Assembly: GCA_026214975.1 (NCBI GenBank)
Contig: JAOBSW010001129.1
Coordinates: 1 to 64,000, forward strand
From: Gentiana macrophylla
Lineage: Eukaryota; Streptophyta; Magnoliopsida; Gentianales; Gentianaceae
Length of the DNA: 64,000 nucleotides
Direction: 5' to 3'
Shown: positions 12,761 through 23,592 of the stretch, one piece after another
Numbering within the stretch: position 1 is the stretch's first letter
Layout of the letters: each line of letters starts with the position of its first letter
Translations under genes and position numbers: made by a program
The notes under the pieces: model-generated
Told to the model about the DNA's origin: nothing
The model's input: only the letters and a program-made list of their open reading frames with translations
Databases searched by the model: none

Positions 12761-13610
12761 TTCAATCGACGGCAAGGGCATGTCGGGGTAATCACGTAAC
12801 GACCGACCATTCTTATTTAATATTTTTTCGAGCTCCAAAAGACCAAGATTTTCAGTTCTGCATCACTGACATTCATAGTTGAAGTACCCATTTCACGTCG
12901 AAGTCGATGCGCAATATCATCTGTAAGACGTATCCAGTGTCATTCCCAAAATGTTTTCGGATCAATACCTTCATAATACAACAACATTGTGCAAAACATA
13001 TTCCTCAACTGAACTGAAGAATCCTACAAAGAAGCTTCATGTAGTGCTAGATCCCATTTGTTGTCGTCTTGTAGCAGACCAAGAGCAATGCATGCAGATT
13101 TGAAGGTAGGGTGAAGTATACCGTCCACAGTCTTCAAATGATTAAAGCTTTCTGCCCCTCTAACTTTATGAAGCAACATACGAAGATAATAATGTTCTCC
13201 TGATGCTGGGTGTGCGTAGGGAACCTACCAATGCATTTATGTGTTTGAAGGTGGGTCCATATCTTATTGGAGTTATTCCACACCCATTTCGTTGGAAATT
13301 CAACAAATGTTAATGAGCGGGCATCGGCGTTATTCCTATTTGCGTCAAACAATTTTGTCAACATAGTATCATAAAAGTGTTGACGATCTACAATACTAAA
13401 AAGATTTTCCCTATCGCTAAAAGTAACCCATTGGTGTTCAGGAAGATGGTATTGCAAGCGTATTACAGAAGGGTATTGCCTTTGTAACTCAAATTCGAAC
13501 ATCCTCCAGCAAGCTTCAATTGAGGAGATATATCTTCAATCCAAATATTCTTTGATTTCATCTACATTATTGTTGGAGGTTTGTCCAATAGCATCTCCTG
13601 GAGTAGTCGG
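12761..13610 (-). pseudogene. Helitron Rep-Hel linker region
   Basis: A degenerate stretch between the Rep and helicase domains. The open piece 13502-13134 includes QRQYPSVIRLQYHLPEHQWV and the KWVWNNSNKIW phrase found between the two domains in plant Helitron proteins. Frame breaks occur on both sides. Confidence 0.7.
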
Positions 13611-13611
13611 A

Positions 13612-14635
13612 TCTCGGATTAAAAGATCACTCGGTCAATGCCTTTAGACATGTACTTATAAAGGTACTTTGTCAGCGACGGACGTGCAACCCTCTCAACA
13701 TTCACATGTCCCTCAAGACCAAGCACCAACAATAAAGTGTGCGGAACAACCCATTGATTAGTAAACGTGAAACCATTACTGATTACACAGTTTGTTGGAT
13801 CATCTCTGCGTCTATAAGACACAAATCCATCGTCATTAAAGGTGGTGGCTTGGCAAAATGGCTTAGGAAAAAATTTGGAACATTTGCCATCTACCATACA
13901 CGGGGCAATTGGGTAACCAAAACCACATGGCCTATGCAACATAAATTTTGTCACGTACTCGTACAACACAGGGTCCGAGTTTTTATCAGGAATTTCTACA
14001 CATATTAAGTGATCAATATCTTTCGCGCTAGTAGGGTTATCTTCAGTCTCGAGTGTCAAAGATATATGAGTGTGAGGCAAACCCTGCTTTTGGAATTCAA
14101 TGACGGAGAAATTTATAGTTAAAAAACTATTAGTAAGAGAGAAGAACATCTGGTACAAGGACGACTGAGAAATGAATAAATTGTACCTACTTTAACTCGA
14201 CCAAGTATGTTGTTTGTTTTGAGCTCATGCAATAACCTTTTTTGTTTTATACGGTACATTTTACACACAATATATGGCCGGCCCTCAGCACATTGGCCAG
14301 GAAACGCTGATAGTTCATGTTTGATTTCAATTCAATTGGGATTGCATGTAAACGTGATGAATAATTCGGGAGCGCCATAATATCGTCAGATTGCAATTGC
14401 GTCTCGATAATGCTGCATCATATTCCTTGGTCCTCTAGTGAAGGGGGATGTCAAGACAAAATGCCTTCCAAGAGCAGATGCATCAGTGTCCTCGGCTGTA
14501 ATAGCATCTTCAATGCCTTGGTATACATCTCCTCGCAGTTATGATTGGTGAGTGCGATAGAAGTTTAATGTGTTATGCTCAATAACAGCCCAAGAATATT
14601 CTAAGAATTGTTGAAACAACCTCCCACCTCGTAAT
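13612..14635 (-). pseudogene. Helitron Rep (HUH endonuclease) domain
   Basis: The nicking-joining domain. The HUH motif is seen as GLPHTHISLTL near 14085, with VTKFMLHRPCG following. The two-tyrosine catalytic motif is seen as KYLYKYMSKG near 13640. The upstream part (14160-14635) is recognisable only in pieces and is cut at 14635 by the copia-type solo LTR; the protein resumes at 16599. The catalytic residues are kept, but the gene is broken. Confidence 0.85.
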
Positions 14636-15298
14636 TGTTAGGAAATCTACGCGGGAACGCAGCGGAATTTAAAATTTTATTTCCTTTTAACCAGGATCGA
14701 CTTCGTTTAAGCAATAAACAAATAAGTGGTGAGCGGTGGTTACCTTGGTTGATCTATAAGATCGACGCTTTGACCGCCTCTGGGAGAGTAGTTACGCACA
14801 GAGCCGCCCAAGTATTCGGCCTCTACCGCTAGTCCACACGAACGACCCGCGGAATCCCATCATGGATTGCTATTGGAAAACTCCGGTTGCTAGACCGGCC
14901 TTTTTTCCCTCTCTCCAACTCTCATAGGATGCTCTCTATTTTACACAAGAACTATTAGTTCTTGGAATTGTGATGTACAAAAGAGCTTGACACCCACACT
15001 ATATTTATAGTGTATATGTCGCCATCTATAAGAGTGGAGGAGAAGAAAACATTTTCCCAATAAAATAAGGAAAATATAATTGATTGATTTATCTTATTTA
15101 TTATAATATCTTATATTAAATAAATCTAGGATATTGTCAATATCTTATATTGACTATATTTATTTTATTACCATAAATCAATTTACACATGTGTATATAT
15201 CACATATATATATTACACAAATAAATCTATATATAAATATATAGTCATTACAAGTGTGAACATGTATATCTTATAACATGTACAACACACGCATTCTA

Positions 15299-15350
<52 letters not shown>

Positions 15351-16598
15351 TATATGGTAATACCATTAATTAAATTGCATAATCCAAGTGTATCTTATAC
15401 ACTCCAAATTGCGCCACCTTTAGCCAATAAATTGACATCCAGAATATTCTTTAATTAATATAATATTATTAATATCTTGTATTTAATTTAATCATAATAA
15501 ATAAATACCACCATATTAATTTACCACTATAACCTTTATAGTCTCGAGATAAACTTTCCTTATTTGGTTATTAACTATAACCACATTTTAATCCGGCTAG
15601 ATGTTCTTATGTGTGTGACCCGATAGGCTTCCGAATATGTTGGCCGTAGACACAAAGTGTAAATTACGAAAATGCCTCGCATGCCTAACGATCACGGGAT
15701 AACGTCTAAGCAAACACCGTGACCCCAATCATTGAAAGAGTCAAATGCAATGACTACTACTTTTCATGTGAAAGCGATTCTGATGTAACTTACAATCCTA
15801 TCATTTGTAATAATATCCATACGATCGTTAGTCGAGTGTCAAAACATCAAGGACCGTATCTTATAATCTGAATATCATGCTCTCTCGAAGTAACTCGTTT
15901 GCTCCCACTTTGCAAAGATTCATGAGAGCAAGACATTCCTTATAAGAAGGCCATTTAGGATATTCGATCCCAATCATAGGATACGCGATTCCCGGACGAC
16001 CAATCATGTATACTCCGCATGCTTCAGTATCATACCCAATCACTACCGCATGATCACCTCGTGGCTAGGGGAAACCTCAATAGTGTCAAAGCATGACAAT
16101 CCACACCGTGATGCCATGAAAACTCTAGTCTTAAGGATAATTACACAACCGCCACATAGTGTGCCGCTTATACGTGTAAGTGGGTCAGTCTAACGTATGC
16201 ATTCTCTAATACACGTCCACGTACAGTCCAAGTGTCTCTACACTTCGATAGACGAGATCTATCCATGCCCTAAAGACAGAAGATATCTAATACGTGCTAG
16301 CCTGTTTATACTATCAATGCCCTATTTAATAGTACATCAGCCTAGAGACATTTAAGTATCAAACTTATTAAAGTGATTAGAGATCTCATCAACCATAATC
16401 GTCTATCATGGTTTCTCTATCACAGTTTAATACTAGGGACGCCATCATATAACAATTCATAATTGGTTCTTTAAAAGAACATATATATGACAACATAAAA
16501 GCCATTTAATATATGTATAAACATAAAGAAATAGTAAAAATGATCCGACCCGGTCGGATCCGGTCCAACCCGATTGGGTTTAGGACACTATTCCAACA
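14636..16598 (-). mobile_element. Solo LTR, probably Ty1/copia type
   Basis: A 1963-bp segment that starts TGTTAGGAAA and ends TTCCAACA, flanked by the perfect 5-bp duplication GTAAT (14631-14635 and 16599-16603). It has no internal coding region, so it is a solo LTR left by recombination between LTRs. The TGTTGGAA start on the minus strand suggests minus orientation. It holds an AT microsatellite at 15299-15342. Assignment to copia rests only on terminal sequence and length. Confidence 0.8.
15299..15342. repeat. AT dinucleotide microsatellite
   Basis: An uninterrupted run of about 22 AT units inside the solo LTR. Confidence 0.9.
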
Positions 16599-17475
16599 GT
16601 AATAATGTTGTCCCTTATGATTCTCGAAAATGTATCCTATATGCATAGTACGCATGCATGGAAACACGTCCACGCCTTCTAGAAGATGATGTAGAGAATT
16701 GGATATCAGAACTCCATCCATCAGTACCATGAGGGAAAATAAAAGGGTATTGGAATGTCATGTATGATTGGTGTAATTCAGAGATTCTTTGCAGAATGCC
16801 TTCATGGGTGCGAACAATAATGTCACGACCTGCATTATCACCTAACGTATCACCTACCACCAGAGCTGCTACCTCATGAGCCATGGGTCATATATATTGT
16901 AGCTCGATTACGAATGATTGTGAATTTCAAATTCAATGCAGGGTAGTTCTGCAACTTGTCGCGTGCATTTCTAAATACATGCATATAAGGATTGATTTCA
17001 TCTAGAATTTCTTGCAAATGTCGAATGGTTGCCACATTCAAAGATGATACTGAATCTTGGTCGCCAGTGATGGCATTTATGTGATTCTCAACTTCATGCT
17101 CGGTATCATGAATATACAATTGAACATATTTTCCTCGTTCATCCGGAGGTGGCATCAGTGAGCCAATCGTATGATAGTTTACCCCGCTAATACGAAAACA
17201 TTAAGGACCAGGTCTATTCATGATAGAGTGGTCAATTTTTCCACCCATTGATGTGAAAGAAAACATGGAATTATATGATCTGATATGATCCCTAAATGTT
17301 GAACTTAAAAGTAGGTTGTTCAATTGGTTTGGAGTTGGAGGTAACAGAGGTATTCGAAAACTTCCCTTCATACAACAAATTGATACTTTGGCGATCTGGT
17401 ACAACTACTTTTAATTTTTTCTTCTATCCACATAAGAGCATTGCAATGCTCACATGTGGAGGATCGTAGGCCAAA
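16599..17475 (-). pseudogene. Helitron protein N-terminal domain
   Basis: Starts with a zinc-finger-like CEHCNALMWIEE (17462-17412). It continues through CCMKGSFRIPLLP and RSYNSMFSFTSMGGKID (17404-17201), then YVQLYIHDTEHEVENH (17155-16874), then RTHEGILQRISELHQSYMTFQYPFIFPHGTDGW in pieces near the solo LTR junction. These are hallmark blocks of the plant Helitron helicase-like N-terminal domain. One or more frame breaks occur at 17155-17201 and 16884. Confidence 0.88.
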
Positions 17476-17859
17476 AGACCACCTTAAATGTTGACGTTGA
17501 ATATGTTGAACCGTGTGTTGAGGAAAACCTAATCACATGGTTGAAATACATGAGTATGTAATTCTATATTTAATTTGAGATGGAGTTTAAACATTTACAT
17601 GGGGAAGCCATTAATAAGGATGCCGATAATGATAGTGTTTTCATTGAAACTAATAGTAGGAAAAATTGGGCATAATTAGTGTGCGTGTGTGTAACATTTC
17701 GTATATGAAAAAATAAAATGGGATATTGTAAACATACTGGTAGGACGATCTGGTAGTATCCCGTAAGGAAGCATGGTTGTAGTTCTAACAACATGGAATA
17801 AAAATGTGTATTCATAGAATAACAATGAGGAAATTAAACAGCAAGGAATGTGCAATTTG

Positions 17860-18884
17860 TGCAGGTTTAAAGTGTACATTGTCATACCTGTATGTGGAAG
17901 TGTCTCAGTAGTGGTAAGGTGTACTACATCCACAGGAATTGTCTCAAAATGTGAAGCATTTGCAGTGTCCATGGTCACTGGGACATCTAACAGAGTGCCA
18001 TCTGTAAATAGAAGGAAAGAGAATGTATTAATAACCAAAGATTTAAATGATTTTTGTTGTGTATTGTGAGAATGCTATGATATGTGTTTTTATTGGAGGT
18101 GTGCGACGAAGCATATACGTTAACAGCTTGCATGACTTAATGATAGTTTTTTATATTGAAATGTTACCTCGCTATTGTATATTATCTATCGGAGATGCCG
18201 GAACAAATTCATCGCAATCCGAATCGGATGAATGTGAAATAACTACATGTAAGATGGTAAGATACAAAATTAATCCGATAAATAGAAAGGAATTTATAAT
18301 GTCTGTAGTTTTTAGTGTACATTGTCATACCTGTAGGTAGAATTGTCTCAGTAGTAGTAACGTGTACTAAATTCACAGGAATTGCCTCAAAATGTGAAGC
18401 AATTGCAGTGTCCATGGTCAATGGGGCATCTAACAAAGTGGCATCTGTAAATAGACGGAATGAGAATTTATTAATAACCAAAGATTTAAATGATTTTTGA
18501 GGTGTATTTCAAGAAGGACATGATATGTGTTATTATAGGATGTGTGCGATGAAGCACACACGTGAACAGTTTGAATGAGGTAATGATACTTTTTGATATT
18601 GAAATGTTACCTAGCTGTTGGATATTATATACCGGAGATGCCGGAACAAATTCATCGTAGTCCGAGTCGGAAGAATGTGAAATAACTATATGCAACACAT
18701 TAAGATAAAAAATATTAGGTAAAATGAAAATGTATATTTTTAAAATATAATATTGCAATAAGGAAGAAATCATGAAGGGGAACATACCTTCGGTTGACAT
18801 AGGAGGGGACAGCGTTGACTCATCTTCTGATGTAACGATACGTCGCCTTTTCGAACCAATTGATTGGTACTTCTATGATTCCAT
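17860..18884 (-). pseudogene. Helitron ORF N-terminal exons with duplicated exon pair
   Basis: The first exon appears to start at the ATG at 18884 (minus), but codon 4 is TAG (18875-18873). Beyond it the frame gives a basic nuclear-localisation-like SKRRRIVTSEDES. Further exons are flanked by usable GT and AG sites. They encode an acidic SDSDYDEFVPASP segment and a second segment with MDTAIASHFEAIP, and both recur in the next 443-bp unit (MDTANASHFETIP). The function of this N-terminal tail is unknown. The exon model is my inference. Confidence 0.55.
17871..18756. repeat. 443-bp tandem duplication within Helitron N-terminal exons
   Basis: The phrase agtgtacattgtcatacctg begins at 17871 and again at 18314, and atgttacct begins at 18161 and 18604. 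Both pairs are offset by exactly 443 bp. The copies are clearly diverged. Each unit contains two exon-like segments with splice sites kept. The right edge is approximate, because similarity fades after about 18715. Confidence 0.85.
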
Positions 18885-19111
18885 ACTGTGTAAGGTGATA
18901 TGGTGAATAACATGATAACTAAAAATAATTGTGTCTAATTCACATCAAGTTAAACATGTCGTGTAAAAAATGTGAATTGTCCGTATGATTTAATTTTATT
19001 TTTGAAAAACGTATGATTTAATTATGTCTGAAAGTTATTCATTATTGTATGTAAAAGTTACATAAAATTATTTAGTGTAAGGCCAATAGGGTATGTATAT
19101 AAATAATTAGA

Positions 19112-19427
19112 TTAGATTAGAAGAAATAAGTTTGGACATGTTATAAAATTTTTGATCATGACATCATTTTATCTTTTAATGTGACATATGACATTATTTT
19201 AATCTTACTATATGTGTCACATCTATTTTATATTTATCAATATTTATGTTTGTGACGTAATTTTATAATCTATTAATATACACTATGTATTGTATGTTTG
19301 CCGGCCCTTTCCTTTTACCTAAAACCTATCAGCCTTTCCTTTATTATATTTAATCCAACTCCATTATATTCCCTGCCGCCCCACCTTTCACCTCCCTTGA
19401 AACATCCGTTTAATTTCCTCCACTTAA
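19112..19427. other. AT-rich intergenic stretch
   Basis: No gene, RNA or transposon terminus could be supported here beyond the tentative Helitron 5' end at its left edge and the TAA duplication (19425-19427) at its right edge. Confidence 0.4.
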
Positions 19428-19692
19428 GAGTGACCACAATGGTCTTCCCTATCATACTCCTCATTTATCTTATTTTTCATTTCAGATTCATTTTTTTCAA
19501 CACCCTATAAAACAACCAATTCCAACAATAATCCTTATACAAATTTTCAAAATTACTTTCTCAATTTTTTTCCTTCATAATCTCTCCATCTAATTAGCAG
19601 TAAAAAATCTAATAGAATTATTAAATAAAAAAGGCTGGATATTATCACAAAAAAAAAGAAGAAAAACAGACTTAATCACTAAACCCTTAATC

Positions 19693-19752
<60 letters not shown>

Positions 19753-20042
19753 CTTCAATTTTGAATGTCTACTGTTTACATCTTCTGTGCAATGAATATA
19801 TATATATTTTTTTACGCTGAATGGAAAATTAGCAGGCCATTCTGTGTTGGAGCCGAAATGAATTTTTTTATAATAAGTGGAGATAGAAATTGGGCAACTG
19901 TTCATATTAACAGGCCTTCTATTTTTGGGCGTTAATTTTGATTGGGACAAGGAGTTGGATAGGGTGTCATTGTGGCTTGGGTGTTGGTATTCACCCTATA
20001 CCAGATTTAGGGAGGGTAAAAAGACCACCATTGTGGTCACTC
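19428..20042. mobile_element. PIF/Harbinger-type (Tourist-like) nonautonomous element
   Basis: Terminal inverted repeats read GAGTGACCACAATGG at the left and CCATTGTGGTCACTC at the right. The flanking TAA trinucleotides (19425-19427 and 20043-20045) are the usual PIF/Harbinger duplication. Weaker inverted similarity continues inward (caacaccctat near 19499 against atagggtgtc near 19958). It encodes no transposase. A run of about 50 A lies inside. Confidence 0.75.
19697..19746. repeat. Poly-A tract of about 50 nt
   Basis: Pure A run inside the PIF/Harbinger-type element. No retroposon body could be recognised next to it. Confidence 0.9.
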
Positions 20043-20045
20043 TAA

Positions 20046-20272
20046 TGTCCTAGATAAAGTCTCCAAGATTCCACCTCCCCACAAACGTCTTTTTCACTTT
20101 TTATTGTCTCTATCTTCATTAATCCCTTAAGGCCAATCGGCAGTTTGTTCAGGGTTCCAAACTCAACAATGTCCTCTAAAATCACCTTGGGAGTGGCAGC
20201 CTTTTACCAAGTGACAATGGGAACATAAAACCAATTGTACAATGACCGTAAAATGGACAGTGTAAGTTCATG
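20046..20272. other. Unassigned spacer
   Basis: Short anonymous DNA between two DNA transposons. A minus-strand open segment near 20110-20200 vaguely resembles part of a leucine-rich-repeat protein, but too weakly to call. Confidence 0.3.
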
Positions 20273-20281
20273 GATAGGAAT

Positions 20282-21335
20282 GAGAAATTGGTAAATCAGG
20301 TCACTTTAACGTCTGACATTTTTTATCAGATCAAATATTTTCTGACATTTTTTTCGAGTTTCATTCAAATTTGGACGATTTCATCCAAATCTGAATAAAC
20401 CATCCAAATTTGGATTCCTTTTCGTCCCAAATCCATTCATTTGGTTAAATTTGGACGGAATCTGGTCTAAAATTTGACGTTAACGTCCGACCGTGATTTA
20501 ATTCCGTCCGAATTGTGACGATTCCGTCCAAATTTGGACGTTTCGTCCAAATTCCAGTGCAAATCATCAGCTTCGACCTTTTTCATCTCTGTCCTCCTTA
20601 TCCTCTCTTTTAGAAACATGCAATCCCCAAGACCTCAAAACTCTATTGCAAATCAATGCTGCACTTGGCATCAAGACTCCTCCCGGAGATTGCTGTGATT
20701 GGAACTTTGTTGTTTGTGACACCCATCGTCCCTTCCCTGTTATTGAGCTTAATTTCAATGATAATCCCAACATCTCCGGCCAAATTCCGGCCGCCGTTTC
20801 CGGCCTCAAATCTCTCTTCCTGCTTAGGTTCTTTACCGTCCCTAACCTAACATCCCTCCGGCCATTACCAAGCTCCCATTACTTAGTACAGTCTTCATCT
20901 CCTAAACGGGTTTGTCCGGCCAAATTCCAACTTTTCTTATAAACGTCAAGAAACTCTTTATTGGGCACGAAATTCTTATAAACGTCTTGAACAGATTCGG
21001 TCTTCATCTTGAACAGATTGAAATATTGTTTTGTTTATAAGACGTCCAAATTCAGTCTTCATCTTACACCAAAGTATTTGGGCGAGACGTCCAAATTCTG
21101 TCCAAATTTGGACAGAATTCGTCACAATTCGGACGTTGCGTCCAAATTTTGGACGGATTCTGTCCAAATTTGGCCAGTGAATGGATTGGGACGAAAAGAA
21201 TTCAAATTTAGATAGTTTGACTATATTTGGACGAAATCGTCCAAATTTGGACGGGGAACCTGAAAAAAATATCAGAAAATGTTTGATCTGAAAAAAAATG
21301 TCAGACGTTACAGTGGTCTGATTTACCAATTTTCC
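20282..21335 (+). mobile_element. Pack-MULE carrying a PGIP-like gene fragment
   Basis: Long terminal inverted repeats of about 270 bp (20282-20560 and 21060-21335) start GAGAAATTGG and GGAAAATTGG and share many internal blocks, such as gtctgacattttt and ccaaatttggacg. A 9-bp duplication GATAGGAAT flanks the element (20273-20281 and 21336-21344), as expected for Mutator-like elements. Between the repeats lies a captured leucine-rich-repeat gene fragment and no transposase. The repeats are unusual in being built of many forward and reverse copies of CCAAATTTGGACG. Confidence 0.85.
20570..20942 (+). pseudogene. Fragment of a polygalacturonase-inhibiting protein (PGIP-like LRR)
   Basis: Read from about 20617 the frame gives CNPQDLKTLLQINAALG, then GDCCDWNFVVCD, then NISGQIPAAVSGLKSL. 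This is the N-terminal cap and first leucine-rich repeats of PGIP and related LRR proteins, which lie in the cell wall and bind fungal polygalacturonases. A hydrophobic stretch FFISVLLILSF just upstream looks like the signal peptide but is one base out of register, so there is a frameshift near the signal cleavage site. The homology stops after about 2-3 repeats of the usual ten, and the end runs into the right TIR. Captured host DNA, not a working gene. Confidence 0.8.
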
Positions 21336-21344
21336 GATAGGAAT

Positions 21345-22412
21345 GGGACTGTGGTTCTGCTGCATCCCTATTCACTACATGAGTCCTTTTTTTTTTTATA
21401 TATATTCCCAATTTTTACTCTCAATTCAGCCAATTTTTTTTTCCATCCTTCTTATCTACATCATCAACATAATGTATCTTTTTCTTTATAATCACTCTCG
21501 CCAACAAACAATTCTTTTTTAAACAATCCCAGAAATCTAAACATATATACACGCACAGAAGAAGGAAAAAAAAACAAATGCAGAGCAAGATATCACTTTG
21601 AAAAAATCCTAGACCCAGGTGTGAACATGGTTCCATGTTCAATGCCCATTTTCTTCTAATTCGCTTTTCTTGCAATATTTGGGTATATTGAATTATTGAA
21701 TATATTATGTATTTCATGACAGATTGGGTCTTCTCTTCTTCTTAGAGTAACATTCTGAGATTTCTTTTCATGGAAGCTCTTCTCATTGTTGTAATTGAAT
21801 AAAAGCTCAGTCATTTTTGAGAGACAAAGCTCGGTCCTCTATGTAGTTCTGCAACACCGGTATCAGTCATTTTGTGCTTTATGACCATGCCTGAAGAAGC
21901 TCTGGTTCTATGAATGTAGTAATTTCAACAAAGGTCGAAGCTTTATTGTCTATCTGAGGAATTCTGAGTTTGCTGAGGCCTTTGACGAATCTCTGAGGTC
22001 AATGATGCTGAATCACCATCAAAATCTCAGCCCCGATCCGCCATTGCAAGGAAGCTTTTTTCATCTTTTTCATCTCAGTATTCTGTCAATGGTTATCTCG
22101 AAATTGGATTAAAGATGTGATCTTTGGTGTTTGAAATGCCTAAGTCGAAATGCATGTTTAAGATACGTGATTATGGTATCTCAAAATTGGATTATAGATG
22201 TTAATTTTTAAGACACTTCTTAGGTTTGAAATTGTTTATAATTTGTTTTGTATCTTCTAGTATGTGCTTGAAGACCTGCTTGGAAGGTATAAAAATTGGG
22301 GACTTGTATATTGTTGGAGACAATGAGGAGACTTGAAACTCCATCCACCAAATAGTATCAGGCCATTGAAGATGTTAAATGCACTTTTGGTATTCTACAC
22401 TGATTTATAAGA

Positions 22413-22447
<35 letters not shown>
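21345..22447. other. Unassigned DNA ending in a poly-A tract
   Basis: About 1.1 kb without a credible open frame. It ends in 34 consecutive A (22414-22447), which could mark the 3' end of a retroposed transcript or a LINE/SINE relic, but I see no polymerase III boxes or recognisable coding sequence. Confidence 0.35.
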
Positions 22448-22448
<1 letters not shown>

Positions 22449-23504
22449 AACTAAAATATACGGCCATGAAGTCGAGAGAAGAAGTTTGATAAACTGCAAT
22501 AATGGGTAAAGGTTCAATTTTTTTGGGGTTCTTGTTGTCTTTTATATATCATCATTTTTATATATCACCTGTAATTAATTCTTTTCATTACTAAGCGGTG
22601 TGACATTGCTAACTTTTTTTCCTTTCATTTTTTGGGTTTTGGATCATGGTGCAGGAATGGTGTTAACAAACGGAACGGTGAACACCTTAAAAAAAATGGA
22701 GGTCAACAATATACATATGGTTAAGGAATATACTTGTCCCTAGTCACAAAACAACGCAACGGCCAAAACCAGACCATAGGCAATTAAGGTTAAGCATTTT
22801 AAAACAAGATCTAAACATAGATATGCATATAATTAGATAAGCAAAACAGGGCAACCAAGTTGGACACCAGTCATGACAATATGGACATGTCCTAGGCTGT
22901 CCTGGACATAACTGGACAAGTCCAGACAGAATCAGGACAAGTGCCTGGACATGGTCTGCCTGCCAAAAAAGATCAAAAAATAACTATTCCATCCAAAAAA
23001 AAAAAAAAAACCTCCGGAACTTAAGGAAGCTTTGAAATTATTCCAAGGTATACCTTTTCATCTATTCCACTTCTGAAGCAAAGATTTGGTAAAAATGACA
23101 AGATTACTTGTATTGTCAAAAAAAACAAACAAACAAACCCCAAACACGTTCTTTCTCGGTAACACAGTACAAAACGCAATGAAAACTCGTAGGTTTAACA
23201 ATACAAAATTAGAGCAAAATGACATAAACCAGGCCCTTCTTTTTGGTCCATAGACAACTACACACAACATATAGTCCTTTGATTGAACAAAACTACTTAA
23301 TCTACTAGAGATCATAGCAAATCAATAAACAAAAGACACAATTACTTAACCTCAAAATCTAACCACTAACGCAGAGGATTTCGTCAATTCCCTCAGTTCC
23401 TCCAATTTCTCAATAAAAGGAAACAACGAACTAAGAAAATACAGGCCGTTGACTAGACAGAAGGGAATTACTAGTTTAAAAGTAAAAATAAATTAAAAAT
23501 TCAC
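22448..23504. other. Unassigned DNA
   Basis: No gene seen. Around 22873-22965 there is a cluster of GGACA/TGTCC words in both orientations (tggacatgtcctagg, ctggacaagtccag). A run of 16 A is at about 22995. Confidence 0.35.
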
Positions 23505-23592
23505 CTGCAAGAGGAGTGAAATCTCCAGAAACGGCGAAAATAATGACCTTCTTGCCGGCGGCGAGGGAGAGGATTGAGACGCTCTGCAATCG
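23505..23592 (-). pseudogene. Exon fragment of a type II peroxiredoxin
   Basis: The minus strand reads [23 protein letters not shown], closely matching the [23 protein letters not shown] region around the peroxidatic cysteine of plant type II peroxiredoxins (thiol peroxidases). A GT splice donor follows at 23504, where that gene family has an intron. A one-base deletion just before the end shifts the frame, so the codon that would be the catalytic cysteine (TGC in ctTGCag) is read out of frame. No later exons are visible. The fragment was probably captured by the CACTA element whose end is at 24111. Confidence 0.65.

Larger units (their letters stand above)
1..19111 (-). mobile_element. Helitron remnant (Rep-Hel plus RPA-like gene), interrupted
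   Basis: Reading on the minus strand there are, in order, an N-terminal C-x2-C zinc-finger-like module (about 17412-17462), the conserved Helitron N-terminal domain, an HUH Rep domain, a PIF1-type helicase, and then an RPA-like OB-fold gene. This is the standard layout of an autonomous plant rolling-circle Helitron. Family 1 Athila (351-10532) and a solo LTR (14636-16598) interrupt it. Several in-frame stops show it is dead. The 5' terminus is uncertain: a TC start preceded by A on the minus strand fits position 19111 (plus strand ...TTAGA then T), but this is a guess. The 3' CTRR end and hairpin would lie left of position 1. Confidence 0.75.

Noticed and set aside
19080..19290. Definite Helitron 5' terminus
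   Set aside because: Several TC starts after A exist in this AT-rich stretch; none could be confirmed without a related copy, so 19111 is only tentative.
20110..20200. Minus-strand LRR-like peptide (DIVEFGTLNKLP)
   Set aside because: Too short and too weak to tell from chance, and outside the Pack-MULE that carries the real LRR fragment.
21371..21384. CACTACATGAG as the left end of one of the CACTA elements
   Set aside because: Only the first seven bases match the right ends (CACTACAAAAAAAC and CACTACAAGAAAAC), and no subterminal repeats follow.
22412..22447. SINE or processed pseudogene 3' end
   Set aside because: A poly-A run alone; no A and B boxes, no target duplication and no coding similarity were seen upstream.
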